The position numbers and the translations under genes are program-made. Below are positions 22,195 to 29,142 of a DNA stretch of 31,023 bases, piece by piece. Numbering within the stretch: the first letter of the stretch is position 1; each line of letters opens with the position of its first letter. The notes under the pieces were generated by a model that did not search any database, was not told where the DNA came from, and worked only from the letters and a program-made list of their open reading frames with translations. Source of the stretch: a virus; the IMG/VR virus record IMGVR_UViG_3300024891_000009, positions 1 to 31,023 of that record; one strand, given 5' to 3'.

Positions 22195-22752
22195 GTGAAC
22201 CCTAACAACCCGCACACGATCGGCCCGTCCGGGCTGGATATCATCAAGACCTATGAGCAGCTGCGGCTGTCGCCGTATTTGTGCCCTTCGAACAAGCTGA
22301 CGGTAGGCTGGGGTCATGTGCTTGTGCCCAGTTGGGATGCCCATCTGTTCGGCATTTCGATGGACGCCCTCAAGCGCATTATCAGCGAATGCCAGCGCGC
22401 GCATCGGGTTACTAAAGAGGCGCAAAACCTGCGCATCAGCCCGGCCCGTGCGGCCGACCTGCTCGACCGCGACGCTAACCAGACCGCGCTGTTCTTGCGA
22501 TCGGTGACGCCGGTCAAGCTCAATCAGCATCAGTTCGACGCGCTGGCGTCGTTCGTCTTCAACATCGGCCAGGGCAACTATGCCGAATCGACGCTGCGCA
22601 AGAAGCTGCATGCGGGCGACTATGCCGGCGCGGCTAATGAGTATGGACGCTGGATTTACGGCACGGTGGACGGCAAGAAAGCCGTGCTGGACGGTTTGGT
22701 TGCGCGGCGCGCGGCCGAGCGGGCTTTGTTTTTGACTCCGGAGGCATCATGA
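22195..22752 (+). CDS. Endolysin, phage lysozyme (GH24)
   Basis: A 185-residue protein from the GTG at 22195, with GGAG nine bases upstream. Residues ~15-45 contain the catalytic Glu21 (IIKTYEQLRLSPY) and the LTVGWGH motif of T4-type lysozymes. FNIGQGNYAESTLRKKLHAG and VARRAAERALF are conserved family blocks. It cleaves peptidoglycan glycan strands to release progeny. There is no signal peptide or anchor helix, so export should depend on a holin, and a candidate lies at 23066-23311. The gene opens the lysis cluster. Confidence 0.93.
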   Translation: MNPNNPHTIGPSGLDIIKTYEQLRLSPYLCPSNKLTVGWGHVLVPSWDAHLFGISMDALKRIISECQRAHRVTKEAQNLRISPARAADLLDRDANQTALFLRSVTPVKLNQHQFDALASFVFNIGQGNYAESTLRKKLHAGDYAGAANEYGRWIYGTVDGKKAVLDGLVARRAAERALFLTPEAS

Positions 22753-23069
22753 AAATGAAGGTTGTTAACTGCGTTTTGTTGTGTATCGTTGCGCTGTCCC
22801 TGTGGACGCTTTGCGCATCGGCACGGGCCGAGACGCCCTGCGAGCGCAGCCGCTTGCAATACGAGGCTGGCGAGGCGGCATGGGATCGCCATTGCGGCCC
22901 CGAGCCCGGCAAGCCCTTCCTGGAAGAGCTGAAGAAGGACTGCGCGACCACGGTCAGCCTGATCGCGGCGCGCAATGCCGTGCCGGGAAATTTTGCATCG
23001 TGGAATAGCGAGTACGGCTGGGCGTTCGACAGCGCTTGTGAATCATTGGCCCGGGGCGACAAACAATGA
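22749..23069 (+). CDS. Secreted Cys-containing protein, unknown
   Basis: A 106-residue protein with GGAGG before an ATG that overlaps the endolysin stop. Residues 1-28 are a signal peptide (MKMKVVNCVLLCIVALSLWT, then an ARA cleavage motif). The mature part has four cysteines (TPCER, RHCGP, KDCAT, SACES), which probably form two disulfides in the periplasm. It lies between endolysin and the holin-like gene. It could modulate lysis or the cell wall, but no family is recognised. Confidence 0.7.
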   Translation: MKMKVVNCVLLCIVALSLWTLCASARAETPCERSRLQYEAGEAAWDRHCGPEPGKPFLEELKKDCATTVSLIAARNAVPGNFASWNSEYGWAFDSACESLARGDKQ

Positions 23070-23311
23070 GCGGCTGGAAAACCTGGGCGGCCGTTGCACT
23101 GGCCTTTATTTACGGCATAGGCGGTTATTTTCTTGGGCTGCATGGCGGCGACCAAGTGTTCTATTTCATCAATTTGGGCATCGGCTTTTTAGGTGTTGGT
23201 CACAAGGTCGAAAAAGCATCAAAAGCCCAGCAAGCGGCAATAGCAGAAATCTATGAAAAGGCAAAAACTGATGCTCTGGCTGATCTGGTGCATCGCAATA
23301 GCGAACATTAA
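23066..23311 (+). CDS. Holin-like membrane protein
   Basis: An 81-residue protein starting four bases before the stop of the preceding gene. It has two predicted membrane helices (residues ~8-25, AAVALAFIYGIGGYFLGL; ~31-45, VFYFINLGIGFLGVG) followed by a charged, helical tail (HKVEKASKAQQAAIAEIYEK). Small size, two helices, a charged C-terminus and a place next to endolysin fit a class II holin. The assignment is by topology, not by a recognised family. Confidence 0.65.
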   Translation: MSGWKTWAAVALAFIYGIGGYFLGLHGGDQVFYFINLGIGFLGVGHKVEKASKAQQAAIAEIYEKAKTDALADLVHRNSEH

Positions 23312-23546
23312 TGGTTGTTTTTATGGCGGCCCGACCGTAAGGGAGACCGCATCCTATGGCGGCCCGACAGTAAGGGAGACCGCATCCTCATGTGTGCAGA
23401 TCCCCGCGCCGGCGCCGCTGGCCAAGGACATCAAGATGAGCATTTACGAAGGCGATTTGCTGTCTTGCAATGCAGGCTGCGAAAAGCTGCTGCGCGAATA
23501 TACGGGGACTCGCGAAGCCATTTTGGAAGCATGGCCGCCAAAATAA
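23253..23546 (+). CDS. Predicted outer-membrane lipoprotein with a recent 11-residue tandem duplication
   Basis: A 97-residue protein whose start overlaps the holin-like gene by 59 bases in another frame, reminiscent of nested spanin genes. The n-region MKRQK, hydrophobic stretch LMLWLIWCIAIA and lipobox NINGC point to a lipoprotein. Just after the lipidated Cys are two copies of YGGPTVRETAS, from a 33-base tandem repeat with one mismatch. The mature part has a Pro-rich segment (CVQIPAPAPLAKDI) and three further cysteines. It may be an outer-membrane spanin (Rz1-like) or a cell-surface protein. ATG 23271 is an alternative start. Confidence 0.6.
   Translation: MKRQKLMLWLIWCIAIANINGCFYGGPTVRETASYGGPTVRETASSCVQIPAPAPLAKDIKMSIYEGDLLSCNAGCEKLLREYTGTREAILEAWPPK
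23322..23387. repeat. 33-bp tandem repeat, two copies
   Basis: Positions 23322-23354 and 23355-23387 are identical except for one base. The unit is a multiple of three and stays in frame, giving two YGGPTVRETAS copies in the lipoprotein. This is a likely recent slippage or duplication event. Confidence 0.9.
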
Positions 23547-23683
23547 GGGCATGGTCAGCTGCATGCCTAATCACGTTAACCGGCTGCGCGAGTCCGTGCC
23601 GGTTAACGCTGGCATACCAAGGCGAGCTGACGCAGCCGCTTTATCTGTACCACTTTCAGCCGGGGGTGAAGTGTGTTTATTGA
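23531..23683 (+). CDS. Tiny lipoprotein, spanin (Rz1-like) candidate
   Basis: A 50-residue reading frame from the ATG at 23531, overlapping the previous gene by 16 bases. MAAKIRAWSAACLITLTGCA has a positively charged start, a short hydrophobic run and a good lipobox (LTGC). The mature part is ~32 residues with two further cysteines. Length and type fit an outer-membrane spanin, but no partner inner-membrane Rz with a coiled coil is recognisable. It overlaps the next gene by 11 bases. Confidence 0.55.
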   Translation: MAAKIRAWSAACLITLTGCASPCRLTLAYQGELTQPLYLYHFQPGVKCVY

Positions 23684-23813
23684 ATGGCGCAAACGAATTG
23701 AACACCGGCTGACGGTGTATTTACTGGCGGACTATCGCGGCGGCCGCTTTGATGGCTATTGCTGGGCGATGGTGGCGTTTTTGGTTATGGGATTGGGAGT
23801 GATCTATTTATGA
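23673..23813 (+). CDS. Tiny membrane protein
   Basis: A 46-residue reading frame from a GTG at 23673, preceded by GGGGGTG. It starts MFIEWRKRIEHRLTVYLLAD and ends with one hydrophobic helix (CWAMVAFLVMGLGVIYL). A positive N-terminus and a C-terminal helix suggest an inner-membrane protein with the N-terminus in the cytoplasm. The stop overlaps the next ATG (ATGA). It is possibly a lysis accessory; no family is recognised. Confidence 0.5.
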   Translation: MFIEWRKRIEHRLTVYLLADYRGGRFDGYCWAMVAFLVMGLGVIYL

Positions 23814-24007
23814 CCCTGCAACAAATTAGCGAGTGGCTGAAATCGCTGCTCAAGTTCGCGACACGTACTGTAAGGGCATTAGCGCCTGCGGCAGAAGTTG
23901 TGGGTGCAGCGACCGGTAACGCAGAAGTTGTCGGTGCGGCAAAACTGGCCGAAGCCTCGGCGACGGCAGTCGATAAAGCGATGGATGAAGCGGAGCGGGA
24001 AAAATAA
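23810..24007 (+). CDS. Small Ala-rich helical protein
   Basis: A 65-residue protein from the ATG at 23810, overlapping the previous gene by four bases. It starts MTLQQISEWLKSLLKFATRT. It contains an internal repeat (AEVVGAATGN followed by AEVVGAAKLA) and an acidic helical end (AVDKAMDEAEREK). The first half may be an amphipathic membrane-associated helix. The function is unknown. Confidence 0.55.
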   Translation: MTLQQISEWLKSLLKFATRTVRALAPAAEVVGAATGNAEVVGAAKLAEASATAVDKAMDEAEREK

Positions 24008-24008
24008 C

Positions 24009-24179
24009 ATGCGCCGTGGACATCTGTTTATCGCTGCGATAGCCGGCTTGGCATTTTCTGCCCCGTGTGAGCATGTGCCGCGAATGGTTTTGTCGCCTAT
24101 GCCCATGGAATCCATCGCATTTCATCGCGAAGGCAAAGGCAAGCGCAGACGCTCACGACATGAAGTAAGAGGCTGGTAA
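24009..24179 (+). CDS. Tiny basic protein with N-terminal signal-like segment
   Basis: A 56-residue reading frame, MRRGHLFIAAIAGLAFSAPC at the start and a very basic C-terminus (REGKGKRRRSRHEVRGW). The first 18 residues resemble a secretion signal with possible cleavage after FSA. The next gene starts in its stop codon (TAATG), which supports translation. No family is recognised. Confidence 0.45.
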   Translation: MRRGHLFIAAIAGLAFSAPCEHVPRMVLSPMPMESIAFHREGKGKRRRSRHEVRGW

Positions 24180-24370
24180 TGGACATCGCCGACCGCGCCG
24201 ATCTGGAGATCGAAATACAACAACGGGTGCAGCGTGAGCACATGCACCGCGACACGCCCGAGGCGATCGCGATCGGCGAATGCCTGTTTTGCGGCGAGCC
24301 GCTGGCTGTCGGCATGCGCTGGTGCGGCACCGAATGCCGGGACGATTGGGAAAAAGAGGTCAGCCGATGA
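24179..24370 (+). CDS. Small zinc-finger protein, TraR/DksA-like
   Basis: A 63-residue protein from the ATG overlapping the previous stop. The N-terminus MDIADRADLEIEIQQRVQRE is a helix as in TraR-like proteins. A four-Cys finger follows (GECLFCGEPLAVGMRWCGTE, then C). Phage TraR/DksA homologues bind the RNA polymerase secondary channel. Some features (WCGTEC) also fit other short zinc ribbons, so the class is tentative. It overlaps the next gene by four bases. Confidence 0.65.
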   Translation: MDIADRADLEIEIQQRVQREHMHRDTPEAIAIGECLFCGEPLAVGMRWCGTECRDDWEKEVSR

Positions 24371-24756
24371 GCACCGTATTGGAATTTTGGCCCCTTTTCG
24401 TCGCCGCCGGCGCGATCATGACGACCTTTGTCGGGGCGCTGTGGGCGGTCGGCAAGGTGCTGATCAAGCAGGTGATGGCGCGGCTCGACGAGCGATTCCA
24501 GGCGATGGAGGCCGCGCGCATCGAGGCAAGCCGGCACTGGGACAACAAGTTTGCCGCGTTGGAGCAGGCCGCCAGCGACAACGAACAGGAATGGCGGCGC
24601 GTCGAGCGCGACGTGCTGACGCTGAAGGCAGACCTGCCGCTGCATTACGTGCGGCGCGAGGATTATGTGCGCAACCAAACGGTCATCGAAGCCAAAATCG
24701 ACGGCCTGGCGATACGACTTGAAAACGCATTTTTAAAAGGAACCCACGATGGCTGA
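24367..24756 (+). CDS. DUF2730-like membrane/coiled-coil protein (Mu gp25-like)
   Basis: A 129-residue protein from the ATG at 24367. Residues ~8-30 are a membrane helix (FWPLFVAAGAIMTTFVGALW). A long helical part follows (IKQVMARLDERFQAMEAARI, then NEQEWRRVERDVLTLKADLP). It ends with a short domain (YVRREDYVRN, IRLENAFLKG). It matches Mu-like gp25 by topology, size and its place directly before the gp26-like gene. The role is unknown, perhaps lysis or packaging support. One could also see it as an Rz-like coiled coil. Confidence 0.65.
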   Translation: MSTVLEFWPLFVAAGAIMTTFVGALWAVGKVLIKQVMARLDERFQAMEAARIEASRHWDNKFAALEQAASDNEQEWRRVERDVLTLKADLPLHYVRREDYVRNQTVIEAKIDGLAIRLENAFLKGTHDG

Positions 24757-25060
24757 CATGCAAAAGATCCGCCGCGAAACGATTCGCTGGATGATCTTGC
24801 TGACCCTGAACAACGCCCGCCCCGAAGGCGCCTACGAAAAGATCCCCCTCTCGGTGGTGCAATCGGAATACCCGGATTCGACGCAGCAGGAAGTCCGGCG
24901 GGAGCTGGATTATCTGCACGAGCGCGACCTGATCATGATCGACAAGCAGCCCGACGGCCGCTGGAAGTGCAAGCTGGACCGCTACGGCATCGACGTGGTC
25001 GAGTATACGGTGCCGGTAGAACCGGGTATTGCGCGGCCGGAGAAATACCATGACGCGTAA
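24749..25060 (+). CDS. Mu gp26-like protein (VpaChn25_0724 family)
   Basis: A 103-residue protein with AAGGA before the ATG, overlapping the previous gene by eight bases. It contains IRRETIRWMILLTLNNARPE, VQSEYPDSTQQEVRRELDYL and HERDLIMIDKQPDGRWKCKL, the winged-helix-like pattern of the family that precedes the terminase genes in Mu-like phages. It may bind DNA near the packaging start, but that is inferred. The family match is good. Confidence 0.82.
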   Translation: MADMQKIRRETIRWMILLTLNNARPEGAYEKIPLSVVQSEYPDSTQQEVRRELDYLHERDLIMIDKQPDGRWKCKLDRYGIDVVEYTVPVEPGIARPEKYHDA

Positions 25061-25289
25061 GGTCACGCTGTCAGCGCCGCAGAAAGAGATCATCGATGTG
25101 TTCGCGCATGTCATGGTGGCGAGCGATATCGCCAAGAATGTCGAAGGCATGGCCGGTTTTCTCGATAGCTATTTAAAAGAGGCAATGACGCCAAAGCAGC
25201 AAGCCATATGGCAAGCGCTGCTGAACAGATCGACGCAGGTCAGGAAGGATATGCTCAAGGAGCTAACACAGGAGAAATCCGGTGCCTAG
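25050..25289 (+). CDS. Small unknown packaging-region protein
   Basis: A 79-residue protein from the ATG at 25050, overlapping its predecessor by 11 bases. It is helical (APQKEIIDVFAHVMVASDIA, FLDSYLKEAMTPKQQAIWQA) and ends by overlapping the small terminase start by eight bases. The close packing places it in the DNA packaging unit. No known family is recognised. Confidence 0.65.
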   Translation: MTRKVTLSAPQKEIIDVFAHVMVASDIAKNVEGMAGFLDSYLKEAMTPKQQAIWQALLNRSTQVRKDMLKELTQEKSGA

Positions 25290-25833
25290 ACCGTCGCCGA
25301 TCGACGACTTTACGCCGGAGCAGCGCGCCGCATTCGAGGGCGAGCTGATCCGGCGCAACTTCAAGGATTATGACGGCCTGGTCGACTGGCTGAAGGCCAA
25401 CGGCTTGGAGCTTTCGCGCAGCGCCGCCTATCGGCACGGCAGCAAGTTGCAGCGCCGCTTGCAGGCTGTACGCAATAGTACAGAGGCCGCCAAGCTGATC
25501 GCGGAAGCCGCGCCGGACGATGCGGACCTGCGCTCGGCGGCGGTGATTTCGATGGTGCAGTCGGAGCTGTTCGATGTGATGGTGACCTTGCAGGATCTGG
25601 ACGAGGCCGAGCCTGGCGAGCGGGTGGGATTGCTGAAAGAGGCGGCGCGCTCGGTGCTGGATATGACCAAGGCGAGCGTGTTGCAGAAGAAGTGGCAGGC
25701 CGACATCAAGGACAAGCTTGACAAGGCGTTCAGTAAGTTGGAAACGCAGGCCGGCGAGACGCAGAGCGGGCCGAAAAAGCTGGATGCGGACACGTTGGCG
25801 GCTGTGCGGAGGGAAGTTTATGGCCTCGTTTGA
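25282..25833 (+). CDS. Small terminase subunit, DUF3486 (Mu gp27-like)
   Basis: A 183-residue protein from the GTG at 25282, with AGGAG about eight bases upstream. The N-terminal ~60 residues are a DNA-binding helix-turn-helix (PSPIDDFTPEQRAAFEGELI, then LELSRSAAYRHGSKLQRRL). The rest is helical, with SAAVISMVQSELFDVMVTLQ and a C-terminal KKLDADTLAAVRREVYGL. This is the DUF3486 family that recognises phage DNA for packaging. It overlaps the small membrane gene that follows by 14 bases. Confidence 0.88.
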   Translation: MPRPSPIDDFTPEQRAAFEGELIRRNFKDYDGLVDWLKANGLELSRSAAYRHGSKLQRRLQAVRNSTEAAKLIAEAAPDDADLRSAAVISMVQSELFDVMVTLQDLDEAEPGERVGLLKEAARSVLDMTKASVLQKKWQADIKDKLDKAFSKLETQAGETQSGPKKLDADTLAAVRREVYGLV

Positions 25834-25981
25834 GTTGAAGGCCTATGCACTAATCGGCGCCATCGTTGGAGCATTATTTGCATTACCGGCTTACATATTG
25901 TTTGGAATCTGTGAGGGCGTAGTCAAGGCAGTAAAACACGCGATTGCAGACTATAACGAAACAATAGCTCCATTCAAATGA
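25820..25981 (+). CDS. Tiny membrane protein between terminase subunits
   Basis: A 53-residue reading frame from the ATG at 25820 (GGGAAG just upstream). It holds one hydrophobic helix of ~24 residues (LIGAIVGALFALPAYILFGI) and a charged tail (KAVKHAIADYNETIAPFK). It overlaps the genes on both sides by a few bases. A membrane protein is unexpected at this place in a packaging operon. It may be a moron or an exclusion factor; no family is recognised. Confidence 0.55.
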   Translation: MASFELKAYALIGAIVGALFALPAYILFGICEGVVKAVKHAIADYNETIAPFK

Positions 25982-27327
25982 CCGCCCTCGACCTTTATCT
26001 TTATCAGAAGACCTGGCTGAAGGACAACAGCCGCTTCAAGCTCGGCCGCTTTGCCCGGCAGACCGGCAAGACCTTTACGACCACGCTGGAACTGGTAGAC
26101 GACGCCCTGCAAGCCGAGGCCGCCGGGAGACGTTCGCCCTGGGTGATCCTGTCGCGGGGAGAACGACAGGCGCGGGAGGCGATGGAAGAAGGCGTATTCC
26201 GCCATCTGGAAGCCTACGGCCGCGCCGCATCGAGCTATGGGGTGGAGGAAATCGACTGGTACGACGAGGACTCGGGGCTCAAGCGCAAGGCGCTGCAGGT
26301 GGTCCTCAGCAAGTTGAACAAGATCACCGCGCTGCCGGCCAATCCGGACACCGCGCGCGGCTTCTCGGCGAACGTCTTCCTGGACGAGTTCGCCTTCCAT
26401 GCCGACAGCCGCAAGATCTGGACCGCGCTGTTTCCGGTCATTTCCGCCGGCTTCAAGCTGCGCGTGACCAGTACGCCCAACGGCAAGGGCAACAAGTTTT
26501 ATGACCTCTGCACCAGCGAAGACAGCGCCTGGTCGCGCCATACCGTCGATATTTATCAGGCGGTGGCGGACGGCTTGCCGCGCGATGTGGAGGAAATGCG
26601 CCAGGCGTTGAACGACGAGGACGCCTGGGCGCAGGAATTCGAGCTGAAATGGCTCGATGAGGCTTCGGCCTGGTTGTCGTTTGAGTTGATCAATAGCGTC
26701 GAGCACGATCATGCGGGCGTTCCGGAGCATTACACCGGCGGACCGGTTTTCGTGGGAGTCGATATCGCGGCTCGGAACGATTTGTTTGTAATTTGGATTT
26801 TTGAGGTGATTGGTGATGTTCTCTGGACACGTGAAATTGTGGCTAAGCGCCGTATTAGTTTTGCTGAGCAGGATGCTCTTCTGGCCGATGTATTTGCGCG
26901 ATATCGTGTTTTGCGCTGCTGCATGGACCAGACAGGAATGGGCGAAAAGCCGGTTGAAGATGCTCAAAGACGTTATGGCACAAGCCGCGTCGAGGGCGTG
27001 CTTTTTACCGGCCCGAATAAGCTCTTATTGGCGACAACAGGCAAGGAGACGTTCGAGGACCGTCGGCTACGCATCCCCGCGGGAGTCGCCGAACTTAGAA
27101 ATGATTTGCATAAGCTGAAAAAAGAAGTCTCGGCAACCGGAAGCCCGCGCTTTGTCGCGGACTCCGACAGTGCAGGCCACGCCGACCGGGCGTGGGCCTG
27201 CTTTTTGGCGATTCATGCGGCCACCGGCACGCAATCGATCATTGAATATAACCCGATGCCTGGGAAAAATGACCGCTATGCGGGCAAGCGTAACGATGCT
27301 TTAACGGCCGTGGATGGGGCCTGGTGA
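25978..27327 (+). CDS. Large terminase subunit (Mu gp28-like)
   Basis: A 449-residue packaging motor. The ATPase half has Walker A-like RQTGKT at residues 27-32 and Walker B NVFLDEFAF with Asp136/Glu137. The nuclease half has an RNase H-like acidic set: Asp262 (GVDIAARND), Asp317 (CMDQTG) and Asp403 (GHADRAWA). It translocates DNA into heads and cuts the headful. From about 26690 the coding sequence becomes clearly more AT-rich than the first half, as if the nuclease domain came from another phage. Confidence 0.93.
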   Translation: MTALDLYLYQKTWLKDNSRFKLGRFARQTGKTFTTTLELVDDALQAEAAGRRSPWVILSRGERQAREAMEEGVFRHLEAYGRAASSYGVEEIDWYDEDSGLKRKALQVVLSKLNKITALPANPDTARGFSANVFLDEFAFHADSRKIWTALFPVISAGFKLRVTSTPNGKGNKFYDLCTSEDSAWSRHTVDIYQAVADGLPRDVEEMRQALNDEDAWAQEFELKWLDEASAWLSFELINSVEHDHAGVPEHYTGGPVFVGVDIAARNDLFVIWIFEVIGDVLWTREIVAKRRISFAEQDALLADVFARYRVLRCCMDQTGMGEKPVEDAQRRYGTSRVEGVLFTGPNKLLLATTGKETFEDRRLRIPAGVAELRNDLHKLKKEVSATGSPRFVADSDSAGHADRAWACFLAIHAATGTQSIIEYNPMPGKNDRYAGKRNDALTAVDGAW

Positions 27328-27333
27328 TGAAAC

Positions 27334-27537
27334 ATGAAAAATTTCTTTTTTAATTGGTGCCCAGATTTAATCGTCAGAACTGATCATGGCCATAGTTCGC
27401 ATCCTGACTTCAAAAGTATTGCGACTATGGAATGTAGGGCGGAGAGAGAAAACAGAAAGTGTTGCAGACGCGGAATGTGCGTAGAAGCGATCGACAATAA
27501 TGGCCACAGAGTGTCATCCAAAACATTTAATTCATAA
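27334..27537 (+). CDS. Small AT-rich Cys-containing protein, moron candidate
   Basis: A 67-residue reading frame between the terminase and portal genes, which normally abut. It starts MKNFFFNWCPDLIVRTDHGH and has a Cys/Arg cluster (ECRAERENRKCCRRGMCVEA). The ribosome binding site is weak (GGTGA). Base composition is far lower in GC than the portal gene and continuous with the AT-rich end of the terminase gene. It was probably acquired together with that segment. The function is unknown. Confidence 0.5.
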   Translation: MKNFFFNWCPDLIVRTDHGHSSHPDFKSIATMECRAERENRKCCRRGMCVEAIDNNGHRVSSKTFNS

Positions 27538-27561
27538 CTCATTTTTACCGAAGCCTAATCC

Positions 27562-29142
27562 ATGAATCTGCTCGACTGGTTTAAGCAAGCCATATCACCG
27601 AAAACCGTGAGCGAACGCCAGACCGACGCGCCGCGCATGGGCATTCTGCACCGTGAATTTGCCGGCCATCCGGCCAAGGGCCTGACGCCGGCGGATCTGG
27701 CTTCGATTCTGGCCCAGGCCGAACAGGGCGACATGATCGCCCAGGCCGAGCTGTTTATGGACATGGAGGAGAAAGACGCGCACATCGCCGCCGAGCTTTC
27801 CAAGCGCAAGATGGCGGTCAAAAAGCTGGACTGGACGCTGGAGCCGCCGCGCGATGCCTCTGCCAAGGAAAAGAAGGCCACCAAGACGCTGGAGATGCTG
27901 ATCCGCGACGAGCTGGACATCGACGATCTGCGCATGGACCTGCTCGATGCGATCGGCCACGGTTATTCGTGCATCGAGCTGGGATGGGGCCGCACGCTGC
28001 AAGGCTTATGGTTTCCGGACCGGGTAGAGCACCGGTCGCCAAGCTGGTTTGCCTGCCACCCAGACGACCGCAACACGCTGCGCCTGCGCGACTCATCGCA
28101 GACCTACGGCGCGCCGCTGCAGCCCTGGGGCTGGATTCCGCACACGCACAAGTCGCGCTCGGGCTATCTGGCGCGGGCCGGCCTGCACCGGGTGCTGGCG
28201 TGGCCGTACCTGTTCAAGAATTATTCTGTCCGCGACTTGGCCGAGTTTCTGGAAATCTACGGCCTGCCGATCCGGATCGGCAAATACGGGCCGAATGCCG
28301 GCGACAAAGAAAAGCGGGATTTGTTAAAGGCAGTGCTGAGCATCGGCCACCATGCGGCCGGTATCATCCCCGATTCGATGCAGGTGGAACTGGCGACGGT
28401 TGCGGCCGGTGGCAATGCCGACGCCTTCAAGGTGATGATCGACTGGTGCGAAGCCAGCGAATCGAAGGCGATTCTGGGCGGCACGCTGACCAGCCAGACC
28501 GCCGCGAACGGCAACCGCGCGCTCGGCGACGTGCACAACGAAGTCCGCATGGACATCCGCGATGATGACGCCAAGCAGGTCGATCAGTCGCTGGGCGTGT
28601 ATCTGGTCTATCCGATGGCGATGCTGAACGGGCTGTTTGCGGACAACCGCAGTCCGAGTTTCGTCAGCGATACGCAAGAGCCTGACGATTTGGCGCTGTA
28701 TTCGGACGCGCTGCCGAAGTTGACGGGAATCGGGATGCGTATCCCAACACGCTATGCCCACCAAAAACTGAAGATTCCCGAGCCGGATGGCGACGAACCG
28801 GTATTGGCCACAGCATCGGCAGCCACACCGGAAACGCAGCCGAATCCACCGGCCGTAGGCGCTACGTCGCTACGCATCGCCGCCCTATCGAGCCCGGTCG
28901 ATCAGCTGACGCCGCCGGAATTGCAGGCTGAACGCCTGGCGAAAGACGCCCAAGCGCCCGGCCGCGCCTGGATGGACAGGATTCTGGTGATGGTCGATCA
29001 GGCCGAAAGCCTGGAGCAGCTGCGCGACATGCTGCTGAACGCCTACGGCGATTTGCCGAGCGAGGATATGAGCAATGTGATGGCGTTGGCGTTTGCTGCG
29101 GCGGATCTGGCTGGCCGCTTCGACGTGCAGAACGGTAACTAA
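27562..29142 (+). CDS. Portal protein, DUF935 (Mu gp29-like)
   Basis: A 526-residue protein, close to the Mu portal length. Landmarks include LADLASILAQAEQGD-type residues near the start (LTPADLASILAQAEQGDMIA), ELSKRKMAVKKLDWTLEPPR, GHGYSCIELGW, EIYGLPIRIGKYG, and a C-terminal Ala-rich region. It forms the dodecameric ring through which DNA enters the head and binds both terminase and the head-tail adaptor. It abuts the MuF gene with no gap, the order found in Mu. Confidence 0.93.
   Translation: MNLLDWFKQAISPKTVSERQTDAPRMGILHREFAGHPAKGLTPADLASILAQAEQGDMIAQAELFMDMEEKDAHIAAELSKRKMAVKKLDWTLEPPRDASAKEKKATKTLEMLIRDELDIDDLRMDLLDAIGHGYSCIELGWGRTLQGLWFPDRVEHRSPSWFACHPDDRNTLRLRDSSQTYGAPLQPWGWIPHTHKSRSGYLARAGLHRVLAWPYLFKNYSVRDLAEFLEIYGLPIRIGKYGPNAGDKEKRDLLKAVLSIGHHAAGIIPDSMQVELATVAAGGNADAFKVMIDWCEASESKAILGGTLTSQTAANGNRALGDVHNEVRMDIRDDDAKQVDQSLGVYLVYPMAMLNGLFADNRSPSFVSDTQEPDDLALYSDALPKLTGIGMRIPTRYAHQKLKIPEPDGDEPVLATASAATPETQPNPPAVGATSLRIAALSSPVDQLTPPELQAERLAKDAQAPGRAWMDRILVMVDQAESLEQLRDMLLNAYGDLPSEDMSNVMALAFAAADLAGRFDVQNGN

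Noticed and set aside
23315-23530. Upstream extension of the frame that encodes the small lipoprotein at 23531
   Set aside because: It is in a different frame from the supported lipoprotein gene. Its residues (repeated KGDRIL) come from the 33-bp repeat read out of frame.
25951-26967. 338-codon minus-strand open frame
   Set aside because: It is opposite the large terminase gene, whose catalytic motifs are intact. There is no recognisable domain or start signal.
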